NCBI RefSeq assembly: GCF_001611555.1
Contig: NZ_LSGP01000028.1
Coordinates: 62,001 to 126,000 of the forward strand
Reading direction: 5' to 3'
DNA from: Anaerosporomusa subterranea
GTDB lineage: Bacteria > Bacillota > Negativicutes > Sporomusales > Acetonemataceae
DNA length: 64,000 bases
Shown here: one piece after another, positions 16,878 to 25,431 of the stretch
Layout of the letters: each line of letters opens with the position of its first letter
Numbering within the stretch: the stretch's first letter is position 1
Notes under the pieces: model-generated
What the model saw: the letters and a program-made list of their open reading frames with translations, nothing else
Database searches by the model: none
Told to the model about the DNA's origin: nothing
Position numbers and translations under genes: made by a program

Positions 16878-17909
16878 ATGGCAAAGTTGTCGAGAATCGT
16901 TGTTGCCCTATTAGTCATCGCTATGGCAGTGTCTCTGCTAGCCGGCTGCGGCGGCAGCCAACCGGCCCAGGAAAAGAAAGCAGAGAAAAAAGTTATCAAA
17001 ATCTCTATCGGCCTGAATGATGCCAGTCCGGAATACAAAGGCCTGGCGAAGTGGAAGGAGCTTGTTGATAAGGAATCCAAAGGGCGCCTTGAGATTCAAA
17101 TCTTCCCCAGTGCTCAGCTCGGCGACGACATCAAAACCATGACCGCCCTGCGCGCAGGCACGCTGGAAATGTCCGGCCCCTCGAGCTCTCCGATTTCCAC
17201 CATCGACAAGAAGTGGATGGTTTTCGACCTGCCATTCCTGTTTGCCAGCGAGAAGATAGTCGATTCGGTTCTTGACGGTCCCTTTGGCCAGAAAATGCTC
17301 GACTCGCTTTCCGCCAATGGTCTGGTGGGCATTATGTACATGGAAAACGGCTACCGCCAGTTGACCAATAGCAAGCACGCAGTAAAGACCCCCGATGATA
17401 TCAAAGGACTGAAGATCAGGACGATGGAAAACCCCGTTCACCTCGCAGCCTGGCGTAAACTAGGCGCCAACCCGACCCCGATGCCGTTCAGTGAAGTCTT
17501 CAACGCCATGCAGCAGAAGACCATCGACGGCCAAGAAAACCCGAACACCACTAACTTCCTGCAGAAATTCCACGAAGTACAAAAGTACACCACTGTAAGT
17601 AATCATGTCTACACTCCGTTTGTCATCATGTACAGCAAGAAGCTGTGGGACGCACTGCCGAAGGAAGACCAGGAACTCCTGAAGAAAACCGGCAAGGAAG
17701 CCAGCAAGTGGCAGCGCGAGCACAACCGCAAGGTTGACGCCGAAGCCCTCGAAGGTCTGAGCAAAGCTGGCATGACGGTCACCAAGCTGACCCCGGAACA
17801 AACGAAAGCCTTCCAGGACACCACCAAGGACATTGCCGCCCAGTTCGAAAATGATATCGGTAAAGATATCCTCGCAGAAGTAAAAGCGGAAATCGCCAAG
17901 GTTAAGTAA
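16878..17909 (+). CDS. dctP: TRAP transporter substrate-binding lipoprotein (DctP)
   Basis: 343 residues with a lipoprotein signal peptide ending at LLAGCGG (about residue 25). The DctP fold is plain: LKIRTMENPVHLAAWRKLG (carboxylate-binding arginine) and MQQKTIDGQENP. It binds an organic acid outside the membrane and hands it to the DctQM pair encoded next. GC content and codon use are higher than in the second TRAP set at 39.9 kb. A strong hairpin follows the gene, before dctQ. The preceding 236-base spacer has a small hairpin around 16763-16793 and an AGAGGTAGGAG ribosome binding site. Confidence 0.95.
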   Translation: MAKLSRIVVALLVIAMAVSLLAGCGGSQPAQEKKAEKKVIKISIGLNDASPEYKGLAKWKELVDKESKGRLEIQIFPSAQLGDDIKTMTALRAGTLEMSGPSSSPISTIDKKWMVFDLPFLFASEKIVDSVLDGPFGQKMLDSLSANGLVGIMYMENGYRQLTNSKHAVKTPDDIKGLKIRTMENPVHLAAWRKLGANPTPMPFSEVFNAMQQKTIDGQENPNTTNFLQKFHEVQKYTTVSNHVYTPFVIMYSKKLWDALPKEDQELLKKTGKEASKWQREHNRKVDAEALEGLSKAGMTVTKLTPEQTKAFQDTTKDIAAQFENDIGKDILAEVKAEIAKVK

Positions 17910-17922
17910 GTATTGTGTGATG

Positions 17923-17970
17923 TAGGGGCGGGGACTAGCAAAGCGCCTGATTTCCGTAGTCCTGCCCCTA
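17923..17970 (+). terminator. Stem-loop between dctP and dctQ
   Basis: TAGGGGC-GGGGACTA pairs with TAGTCC-TGCCCCTA, followed by TTTTCC. In an operon this position allows partial termination or 3'-end protection, giving more binding protein than membrane components. The second TRAP operon has a similar hairpin at 40948-40980. Confidence 0.65.
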
Positions 17971-18049
17971 TTTTCCATTTTACCGCAATAATTTGTCGCG
18001 TATTAATCTGAAAGTGGGGATGTAGATTCCCCCGAAAGGAAGCCGGGAG

Positions 18050-18610
18050 ATGGGCAACTTGAGCAAACAGATAAACCGCCTGCTTCATGCAGCGATTGCG
18101 ATCTGCCTGACTTGCATGGCCACATTTGTTTTTGCCAACGTTATACTACGCTACTTTTTCAACTATGGACTCACCTGGGCTGAAGAAGCCTCCCGTTATC
18201 TCTTCATCTGGCTGATATTCCTCGGTGCCATCGTCGCCTACCAGGAGAACGTCCACCTCGGTGTTGACACGCTGGTGAATAAGCTATCGGTTAAAGGCAA
18301 ACGTCTTCTCTTTATCTGCAACAACATTATCCTCGCGATCACTATGGGTTTGTGCGCCGACGGGGCTTGGAAGATGACTGCTCTCACCAGCACCCAGGTT
18401 TCGCCGTCAATGCAGTTGCCGATGTCGATGGTGTATATCTCCGGGTTCATCTGCAGCGCCGCGATGGTGGGCATATCTCTGTATAACCTTTACCGGCTGT
18501 TCACTAACAAGGTAGCTGAGAGTGAACTGGTGATGATGACCGACACCGAGGATAAGACATTGATTGACCAGGCAATCAGCGAAGCGGAGGAAGGAGCCAA
18601 AAAATCATGA
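18050..18610 (+). CDS. dctQ: TRAP transporter small permease subunit (DctQ)
   Basis: 186 residues with four membrane segments (about 12-33, 47-65, 88-108, 128-150) and the family block LRYFFNYGLTWAEEASRYLFIW. DctQ supports the large permease subunit. The start follows GGAAGCCGGGAG. Its stop overlaps the dctM start by four bases (ATGA), the usual arrangement. The C-terminal tail (about 165-186) is acidic and cytoplasmic. Confidence 0.93.
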   Translation: MGNLSKQINRLLHAAIAICLTCMATFVFANVILRYFFNYGLTWAEEASRYLFIWLIFLGAIVAYQENVHLGVDTLVNKLSVKGKRLLFICNNIILAITMGLCADGAWKMTALTSTQVSPSMQLPMSMVYISGFICSAAMVGISLYNLYRLFTNKVAESELVMMTDTEDKTLIDQAISEAEEGAKKS

Positions 18611-19896
18611 CAATGACGATAACCGTATTTCTCGGCTCGCTCCTCGCCGCCATGGCCTTGGGGATACCTATTGCACACTCACTCATCATTAGCGGCATTT
18701 TCCTGCTCTTCCAACTCAACATGTTTGACACCCAGATTCTCGCCGCCACCCTTGTCGATGGCGCCGACAACTTCCCCCTTATGGCAATCGCCTTCTTTAT
18801 CCTTGCCGGCGAACTCATGAACGCCGGCGGCGTCTCCAAGCGGATCATTGCTTTCGCCATGGCACTCGTGGGCCATGTTCGCGGCGGCCTCGGCTACGTC
18901 GCCATTCTTGCCAGTCTTATCTTCGCCGGTCTGTCCGGTTCGGCGGTGGCCGATACGGCCGCCCTCAGCGCTATTCTCATCCCGATCATGGTCGAGGCCG
19001 GCTACGACCGGGGCATGTCGGCAGCGCTCATTGCCTCCGCGGCCATCATTCCGCCTATCATGCCGCTCAGCGTGCCAATGATTATTTTCGGTGTCACAGG
19101 CAATGTATCCATTCCCAAACTGTTCATGTCAGGCATCGTGCCCGGCCTGTTGCTGTGCATCTTTCTCGCCGTCACATGGGCTTGGTTGGCCCGCAAAAAG
19201 CAGTTCATACTGCAGCCGAAGCAACCGCTATCTGTGGTTCTAAAAACGGCTCGTGACGCCATTTGGGCGTTTATTCTGCCCGGCATCATCATCGTTGGTC
19301 TGCGCGGCGGCGTCTTCACGCCGACCGAAGCCGCCTCGATCGCTGTCTTTTATGCCCTGTTCATCGGGCTGTTCGTTTACCGGGAACTCAAATTCAGCAA
19401 TATCTGCGATGTTCTTGTTGCGGCTGCGAAGATAACCAGTATCGTCATGTTCCTGTGCGCGGCGGCCATGATCTCGTCTTGGCTGATCGCCGTGGCCAAT
19501 ATCCCGGCGTGGATCGCCGAGATGCTTGCACCGGTCATGAACGACAAGATTATCCTCATGTTCTTCATTAACCTATTAGTCCTGCTTGTCGGCACAGCCA
19601 TGGACGCCACGCCGACCATCCTCATCCTCACACCCGTCCTCATGCCGATTATCGAAAAGGCCGGCATCAACCCGATCTACTTCGGTTTCATGTTCGTGTT
19701 CAACAACATGATCGGCGTTCTCACGCCGCCAGTTGGCACGGTGCTTAACGTAGCGGCCGGCGTCGGCAAAGTCTCGATGGAAGAGATAATCAACAAAATA
19801 ATGCCGTATCTGTGGATCGAGATCGTTCTCCTGTTGCTGCTCACTCTATTCCCGGACCTCGTTCTCGTGCCGATGAGCTGGTTCATACCTAAATAG
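18607..19896 (+). CDS. dctM: TRAP transporter large permease subunit (DctM)
   Basis: 429 residues, the standard length, with about twelve hydrophobic segments. Conserved blocks include MNAGGVSKRIIAFAMALVGH, GLSGSAVADTAAL and PPVGTVLNVAAG. It is the ion-driven channel subunit that imports the substrate bound by DctP using a sodium or proton gradient. It ends the operon that began with gntR; no enzyme gene follows in the same direction before an IS remnant. Confidence 0.95.
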   Translation: MTMTITVFLGSLLAAMALGIPIAHSLIISGIFLLFQLNMFDTQILAATLVDGADNFPLMAIAFFILAGELMNAGGVSKRIIAFAMALVGHVRGGLGYVAILASLIFAGLSGSAVADTAALSAILIPIMVEAGYDRGMSAALIASAAIIPPIMPLSVPMIIFGVTGNVSIPKLFMSGIVPGLLLCIFLAVTWAWLARKKQFILQPKQPLSVVLKTARDAIWAFILPGIIIVGLRGGVFTPTEAASIAVFYALFIGLFVYRELKFSNICDVLVAAAKITSIVMFLCAAAMISSWLIAVANIPAWIAEMLAPVMNDKIILMFFINLLVLLVGTAMDATPTILILTPVLMPIIEKAGINPIYFGFMFVFNNMIGVLTPPVGTVLNVAAGVGKVSMEEIINKIMPYLWIEIVLLLLLTLFPDLVLVPMSWFIPK

Positions 19897-20041
19897 CCGC
19901 GATATACGCTCGGAACGGCTGCTAATTACCCAAAACAAGCTACGTTTGCAGCTGCATAATGGAAAACAAGTCATGCGGCTTGTGAATTGCTCCCCGAGCG
20001 TTGGATAGAAAAGTAAAAGCCTATCGTAGAATATGGTAAAA

Positions 20042-20165
20042 TTAATCAGACTGGCACCGTTTTTCATATGGTGTCGGTCTTGTTATGAACTGAATTCGTT
20101 CGTCGTTATAGAAATTAACGTACCGTTCAATCAGCTGGACGGTCTCATAAATGAGCCGATTTTTT
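20042..20165 (-). pseudogene. IS3-family transposase C-terminal fragment
   Basis: On the minus strand the frame reads QLIERYVNFYNDERIQF then TRPTPYEKRCQSD and a stop at 20042-20044. YxNFYNxxRIQ is the C-terminal signature of IS3/IS150-type OrfB. Only about 35 codons remain. The rest of the spacer 19897-20195 shows nothing else. Confidence 0.75.
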
Positions 20166-20195
20166 GCGATGTTGAGATATGTGGGGGGGAATAAC

Positions 20196-22013
20196 ATGCA
20201 AGCCAAGTTTATGTTTGGCAATGAAGCAATTGCTCGGGGCGCATTCGAAGCAGGGGTAAAGGTTGTGGCAGGATATCCAGGAACGCCTGCAACAGAAATA
20301 GTCGATCATTGCGCGAGTTTTCCCGGTATCTATGCAGAATGGTCCTCTAATGAAAAACACGCTTTTGAAGTGGCAGGCGGAGCGTGCTTGACAAACCAGC
20401 GTGCAATGGCGGTGATGAAACATAACGGAACAAATGCTGCGGCTGACTATTTAATGCACATCAATTTCACCGGTGTTAAAGCCGGATTAGTGCTGATTTC
20501 GGCAGACGACCCGGGCGGGTTATCCTCGCAATGTGAGGAAGACACCAGAATACTGATTCATACATACGCACATCTGCCAATGTTCGATCCTGCCAATGTG
20601 CAGGAAGCCTATCAAATGACCAAACTAGCCTTTGATCTATCTGAAAAAACCGAACTTGTCTTTGCCATCCGTCCGGTTATGCGGATTAATCACGCCGGAG
20701 GAATGGTCGAATGCCAAGGAAGTATTACTGCAGGCAAGCCTCCCGAGTTTGTGCCTGATCGCAGCCGCTTTGTTATGTCAGCTGTTGTTGAAAAAGAGTA
20801 TGGCGGGGAGCTTCGCCCCAAAATGCGGCATCGCTGGCTAAATAATAAACAGGCTGAGCTGAAAGCGATCATGGAGGAATCGCCTTTTAACTGGATTGAT
20901 TCTTCCGAAGGCGATATTGGGTTTGTCGGCTGCGGTATCGGTTATGCATTTCTTAAGGAAGCGGAAAAGATCTATGGGCAATCATTGCCGATCATGAAGC
21001 TGGGAACACTGCCGATTCCTGAAAAAAAGACGCTGGAGTTTCTCAAAGGATTAAAAAAGGTAGTCATTTTTGAAGAAATTGAACCTGTTGTCGAAAGGTT
21101 AGTTAAACAATTGTGTTTTGAAAATAAGATATCTCTGGACATTCTTGGCCGCGAATCCTTTTTGCCGAAGGAAGGAGAGTTGTCGACGAACCTGGTGCTG
21201 ACAGCGGTTCAGGCGGTGTTTGCCGGCAAAGATTACCCCGCCCCAGCTCAAGGAAAATACATACCTGCGCGCACCCGGACCCAATGTGGGGGATGCAGCC
21301 ATAGAGGATTGTTATTCGCGATGAAAGAAGTTGTGAGAAAGAATGGCGGGGTGGTAACCGGAGACATCGGCTGCCATGACGCAGGAACATTTGAGCCAAT
21401 GAAGCTGCAGGCAACCATTTATTGCATGGGCTCGTCCATTCCGATGGCTTACGGCATACAAAAGGCAGGCTTCGATAAGCCTGTATACGCACTGATTGGT
21501 GATTCGACGTTCTTCCACAATGGCTTGACCGGACTTGCCAGCGCAATTTTTAATAAAGCGAATATCACAGTGGTCATTGGCTACAATTCAACAACTGCAA
21601 TGACTGGATTCCAGCCTCATGCCGCAAGTACCAATAATCTCATGAGTAAAGACGTTAAACCGATTAACCCAGGTGAATTAGCTGCTGCCATGGGGGCAAA
21701 GGTTTTTTGGTGCAACCCCTATAATGTAGAGGACACCATCCGCGTCATTACAGAGGCAACGCAAGAAGAGGGAGTCAAAGTCGTGGTTGCGGAGGCGTTG
21801 TGTTACTTGAAGTTTGGCCGAGAGGGCAAGATTTCTTATCAACCGGTTCCGGTAGCGGTGGACATAGATGTTTGTAATGGCTGCGGGATTTGTATCCGCA
21901 CCTTTGGCTGTCCGGCTATCACCCTAGTTGCTGACAAGGCTAGGATCGATGAAAGCGCTTGTAACAAGTGTGGCGTATGTATACATGTGTGTAAGCGGGG
22001 GGCGATAAAATGA
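20196..22013 (+). CDS. iorA: Indolepyruvate ferredoxin oxidoreductase, alpha subunit
   Basis: 605 residues from the ATG at 20196, which has a GGGGGGGA box just upstream; an upstream ATG at 20151 adds 15 non-family residues. The N-terminal pyruvate-ferredoxin-oxidoreductase fold (AGYPGTPATEIVDH) and the ThDP region (GDIGCHD, GDSTFFHNGLTGLASA) are present. The end carries two 4Fe-4S motifs, CNGCGICIRTFGCP and CNKCGVCIHVCKRG. The first has TFGCP where the last cysteine is spaced one residue further than usual, as in many IorA proteins. It oxidatively decarboxylates aryl pyruvates to aryl acetyl-CoA, reducing ferredoxin. Confidence 0.95.
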   Translation: MQAKFMFGNEAIARGAFEAGVKVVAGYPGTPATEIVDHCASFPGIYAEWSSNEKHAFEVAGGACLTNQRAMAVMKHNGTNAAADYLMHINFTGVKAGLVLISADDPGGLSSQCEEDTRILIHTYAHLPMFDPANVQEAYQMTKLAFDLSEKTELVFAIRPVMRINHAGGMVECQGSITAGKPPEFVPDRSRFVMSAVVEKEYGGELRPKMRHRWLNNKQAELKAIMEESPFNWIDSSEGDIGFVGCGIGYAFLKEAEKIYGQSLPIMKLGTLPIPEKKTLEFLKGLKKVVIFEEIEPVVERLVKQLCFENKISLDILGRESFLPKEGELSTNLVLTAVQAVFAGKDYPAPAQGKYIPARTRTQCGGCSHRGLLFAMKEVVRKNGGVVTGDIGCHDAGTFEPMKLQATIYCMGSSIPMAYGIQKAGFDKPVYALIGDSTFFHNGLTGLASAIFNKANITVVIGYNSTTAMTGFQPHAASTNNLMSKDVKPINPGELAAAMGAKVFWCNPYNVEDTIRVITEATQEEGVKVVVAEALCYLKFGREGKISYQPVPVAVDIDVCNGCGICIRTFGCPAITLVADKARIDESACNKCGVCIHVCKRGAIK

Positions 22014-22606
22014 AGTTCGACTTGGTTATTGCCGGTGTAGGCGGACAAGGTAATATTCTGGCAACACAAGTAATTGCTCAATGTGCTATAGATGCTGGAT
22101 TGAATGTTGCCAATACGGAGACTAAAGGGGCTGCGCAGCGAGGTGGATCAGTCACATCGCATCTACGGATATCTGACGAAACAATCTTTTCTCCGCTGGT
22201 GCCTCATGGACAAGCCGATATATTATTAGGGTTGGAGCCGCTGGAAGCATTCCGTCACATTGCACTGCTAAGCTCAAACGGAAAATACATCATTAATACG
22301 GCTCCGGTTCCGACCATTCTTTCCAATATTAAGATCGATACGTATCCTTCGCAGGAACAGCTGCTTGCCGATATACAGCAAAGAAATCTTACCGGGTATT
22401 TCATCAATGCGACCCAGGAAGCCAAAAATATCGGCGATGCATTGCTCGTAAATGTCGTTATGCTAGGGGCTTTTTCAAAAGTAAGCAATATTGTGGGAGA
22501 TAACGTATTATTAGCAAAATTGCTGTCACTAGTGGATGAGAGATATCATCAAGCCGATAAGTTAGCATTTGAATGCGGACGGAGACTCATACGGCTGGAG
22601 GGGTGA
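22010..22606 (+). CDS. iorB: Indolepyruvate ferredoxin oxidoreductase, beta subunit
   Basis: 198 residues, normal for IorB. The gamma-type domain is recognised by VIAGVGGQGNILATQVI (residues 5-21), ETKGAAQRGGSVTSHLRI and LGLEPLEAFRH. It starts inside the iorA stop codon (ATGA), so the two subunits are coupled. Together they degrade aromatic amino acids after transamination, giving reduced ferredoxin and, through an acyl-CoA synthetase, ATP; no synthetase gene is next to it. Confidence 0.93.
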   Translation: MKFDLVIAGVGGQGNILATQVIAQCAIDAGLNVANTETKGAAQRGGSVTSHLRISDETIFSPLVPHGQADILLGLEPLEAFRHIALLSSNGKYIINTAPVPTILSNIKIDTYPSQEQLLADIQQRNLTGYFINATQEAKNIGDALLVNVVMLGAFSKVSNIVGDNVLLAKLLSLVDERYHQADKLAFECGRRLIRLEG

Positions 22607-22642
22607 AACTCCATATACATGGGTCTACAGGGAGGTAAACAG

Positions 22643-22876
22643 ATGGCACATTATAATCCGGTTACTTTAAGAATTGCAGAAATTCAACAGAATGTCTTTG
22701 ACTATGCGTACAAGGTTGGCGGTAAGCTTTCGGGAGAGCATGGGATTGGCTATAAAAAGAAAGCACTGATGGAGCAGTACACGAGCGAAGTGGAATTGGA
22801 TGTAATGCGAAGCATCAAGAAGGCTATGGATCCAAATCACATTCTGAATCCAGGCAAAATATTTGATGTTGTGTAG
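22643..22876 (+). pseudogene. GlcD-type FAD-linked oxidase, C-terminal remnant
   Basis: 78 codons reading GGKLSGEHGIGYKKK, MRSIKKAMDPNHILNPGKIF: the last part of the FAD-linked oxidase C domain of glycolate/lactate oxidases (GlcD). The FAD-binding domain and most of the substrate domain (about 380 residues) are absent, so it cannot be an enzyme. Oddly, it retains GGGAGG and an ATG at 22643 in frame, so it may still be translated. It lies directly behind iorB. Confidence 0.75.
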
Positions 22877-23498
22877 AATGATGGTGATTGGTACCGTCAA
22901 GATTTCGCAAACTAGTTTGCAGTTCATTAGAAAAACAACGTCCCCACGTGTATCACAGAAAAGAAAATTAGAAGTAAGTGACCTGAGGAGTATCAACGGT
23001 GTTGGGGATAAAACAGTAGCTAAGGCTAAGGATTTGCTATCTTTTGAAGCAGTATAGCTGAAAGTGAATTTAACTCCGCGTGGGTAGGGAAGTGTACTTT
23101 AGATAATCATGCTGGCGCATCCTAATGGCGGACGTCCGATAGTGCCGTTATGTAACAGGTGATGGACGGCTGCGATCTTTAGCAGGCCATGACCAGCACG
23201 ATGACAGATAAAAAAACGATCCTTTGCAGATGGTTTTACTGCATAGGGTCGTTTTCTCGTTGAATGCATCTTTGGGAAGGTATTATTGGCCTCGTGTTTT
23301 ACCATTGCCGACAATCCCGTCCCTATCGACATTCCCGTCGACATTGAAAACTGATGTGTAAACCAGTATAATTTAAATACTATGGCTTGATTACTTATTA
23401 TAAGGAATAAGTATTCAAGCTCAACTACAGATTTTTTAATGGTATTCACACTTGGAAGATAATGTGAAGTATTAGATTAAGTAGATAGGCGGTACGTT
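22877..23498. other. Intergenic stretch with repeat remnants and a terminator
   Basis: Around 22941-22953 there is a piece of a RAYT-type repeat (ACGTCCCCAC). A short frame from about 22968 to 23057 reads LEVSDLRSINGVGDKTVAKA, a helix-hairpin-helix-like scrap of unknown origin. GGCCATGACCAGCACGATGA at 23185-23207 repeats 5393-5416. A terminator lies at 23213-23255. The A+T-rich remainder up to the radical SAM gene probably holds its promoter. Confidence 0.45.
23213..23255. terminator. Stem-loop AAAACGATCCT...AGGGTCGTTTT
   Basis: An 11-base stem with one wobble pair, an inner TGCAG/CTGCA stem, and T-rich right flank. Terminator-like. Confidence 0.65.
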
Positions 23499-24623
23499 AT
23501 GAAAATTTCAAAGAATGATGCGTTGATATGGTTTGATTTTTTCTCACAATTGCCTGAGGAAGAGGAAATTAGTATAAAACATGAAGAAATCATTTACTCT
23601 ACCTTTGCGCAAATTGAGGCAGCAATTGATCATAGAAATGATACGTTAATGTCGGATATTAGAGGTTTGAAAACTTTAGAGAATAGAACTTTTTTTGTAG
23701 GAAATGAAAGTAAATTCCCCAAAGGATGTCGTTCTTGTCTGATGGGTACTGGTTTGAGTGCAATTAGGAAAACGAACAAATGTAATTTAGAGTGTAAGTT
23801 CTGTTATAATTATAGCGAACTAGAAGATATTCATCCAGTTGGCGAAGGTATGTGGGAAATTGGAGGCACAAAATTTTACGAGAAGGATATTGATTTGCTT
23901 CTTTCCATTCACCAAAAACCCACTGGCATTTCCTACGTTTATTTAGAACCATTCATGGAAATTGAAGAATACTATTCGGTTATAAGGAAATTTAGTGATG
24001 CTCAAATTCATCAACATTTATACACAAATGGCACTTTAGCTACAGAAGAGACATTGAAAGCATTAGGTGAAGCCGGTCTTAATGAGATACGTTTCAACCT
24101 AGGTGCTTCTAAGTGTTCGGACAAAGTAATTGAAAATATTGGATTAGCGAAAAAATATATCAAAAGTGTAGGTATTGAAACTCCAATGACTCCTGAGTTT
24201 TTCGAAGCATTTTTTAAGAAAAAGCAAGCAATCTTCGAGACAAAACTCGATTTTATCAATTGTGCGGAATTACATTTAAATGAGAATAACATAAACAATT
24301 ATTATGGGGAAAATATGTATATTTCCAGACATGGCTATATATCTCCAATTTGGAGTAGGGAATTAACTTTGAAATTCATGAAAATAGCTGATGAAGAAAA
24401 CTGGGATTTAGCAGTTCATGATTGCTCAAACTACACAAAGTTTGCAAGAGGCTTAAATTTGAGTAGCAAAGCGGGTATGTGGTTCGGAGCCAGTAATTAT
24501 GCCTGTGAGTTTTCTATGATTCCATACGATATATTTATACCAATACTGAATGATGACAATTTCCAATTTTTAAATGAAGAAGAATTGCCTGACGACTATA
24601 AACCAGAAATTATAGATTTTTAG
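23499..24623 (+). CDS. Radical SAM protein of unknown function
   Basis: 374 residues. The cluster motif CNLECKFC (Cys95, 99, 102) is the CxxxCxxC that binds the SAM-cleaving 4Fe-4S cluster; YLEPFMEIEEYY and RFNLGASK fit the following strands of the barrel. An unusual pair GCRSC at 77-80 precedes it and could bind a second metal. The C-terminal part (about 250-374) has an HDC at about 311 and YAC near 344 but no SPASM motif. No likely peptide or cofactor partner is adjacent. The gene is AT-rich and stands alone. Function unknown; pathway enzymes of this type act on peptides, RNA or cofactors. Confidence 0.8.
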   Translation: MKISKNDALIWFDFFSQLPEEEEISIKHEEIIYSTFAQIEAAIDHRNDTLMSDIRGLKTLENRTFFVGNESKFPKGCRSCLMGTGLSAIRKTNKCNLECKFCYNYSELEDIHPVGEGMWEIGGTKFYEKDIDLLLSIHQKPTGISYVYLEPFMEIEEYYSVIRKFSDAQIHQHLYTNGTLATEETLKALGEAGLNEIRFNLGASKCSDKVIENIGLAKKYIKSVGIETPMTPEFFEAFFKKKQAIFETKLDFINCAELHLNENNINNYYGENMYISRHGYISPIWSRELTLKFMKIADEENWDLAVHDCSNYTKFARGLNLSSKAGMWFGASNYACEFSMIPYDIFIPILNDDNFQFLNEEELPDDYKPEIIDF

Positions 24624-24800
24624 AATGGTGTGTCATTTTGTTTTTTCTTAAAGAGCCATTTACACCTCGATAAATGCTTAAACAAGTAAAAAAACAAAGG
24701 GATAGGTGCCTTGCTTTTAACGGTTGTTAGGGACTTGGTGATGCAGTGTAACAAGGGTAACACTGTCAAAGGGATGGTTCTAGTGACATGTGGGAAAGTT

Positions 24801-24853
24801 GGGGGACGTACCTATTTTGTCACAACTGACAAAATAGGTACATCCCCACCGTC
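24801..24853. repeat. RAYT-associated repeats, inverted pair forming a long hairpin
   Basis: GGGGACGTACCTATTTTGTCA and its near-perfect inverse face each other around CAAC. The stem is about 21 base pairs with one mismatch. It has the form of a REP doublet (BIME-like) or a small terminator-like hairpin. Confidence 0.7.
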
Positions 24854-24933
24854 ACCTCAAAGCTGGTGAGAGATTGTTTTCGACAAACCCGTCTCCGCGA
24901 CACGCAAATTGTATAGCTAAAAGGAGAGAGAAA

Positions 24934-25107
24934 ATGGCAGTTGTAAAATGCACAAAATGTGGAAAAGTGTTTAATACACAGGGAGCAATACTGAAATCGA
25001 TAGGCGATGGTGGATATTTAGAATGTTGTCCCAAATGCGGGAGCACGAGTGTATATTGTGTGGACGACTTCCAAAACGACGAGGATAGATTATGGGAGGG
25101 GTATTAA
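24934..25107 (+). CDS. Small zinc-ribbon protein
   Basis: 57 residues from the ATG at 24934, which follows AAAAGGAGAGAG. CTKC (6-9) and CCPKC (31-35) form a two-knuckle zinc ribbon; the end (DDFQNDEDRLWEGY) is acidic. I do not recognise a named family. It stands between two RAYT repeat clusters. A longer frame starting at 24874 has no ribosome binding site. Confidence 0.7.
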   Translation: MAVVKCTKCGKVFNTQGAILKSIGDGGYLECCPKCGSTSVYCVDDFQNDEDRLWEGY

Positions 25108-25431
25108 GAAAGGAGAACAGTCAACCTGACCCGGCTACAAATGAAGTTGCTGAGTTGGGAAAAACAGTACAATAGGGGACGTACCTTTTTTGTCACAAAA
25201 ATGATGTCTACTAAGGAAATACTAAAGTGGGAAGATACGCGAGGCAATTGACCGGAACGTGGATGCCATGGCAATATGTTGACAAATTAGGAACGTCCCT
25301 TGCTGTCTCTTCAAAGAGAGATGACAGGCAAGTGAAAAAACAGGCCTGGTTTCAACAACTAAAAATAATAAATCCTGCAGATTTATAACGAATCTGCAGG
25401 ATTTATTATTTTACGGGTAATTTAATAACAA
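25108..25431. other. Intergenic stretch with RAYT repeats, RAYT fragment and terminator
   Basis: Repeat copies lie at 25174-25197 (GGGGACGTACC...TTGTCA) and, inverted, at 25279-25300 (TTGACAAATTAGGAACGTCC). Between them a GTG at 25227 starts GRYARQLTGTW, the beginning of a RAYT transposase that ends after about 12 codons. A strong terminator is at 25364-25410. Confidence 0.65.
25364..25410. terminator. Perfect 20-bp stem terminator
   Basis: AATAATAAATCCTGCAGATT and its exact reverse complement around TATAACG. It stands 22 bases past the stop of the minus-strand flavodoxin-like gene and, having A and T runs on both sides, can end transcripts from either direction. Confidence 0.8.

Noticed and set aside
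22968-23057. Helix-hairpin-helix protein
   Set aside because: Only about 30 codons resemble such a motif, with no start signal; probably a scrap of a lost gene.
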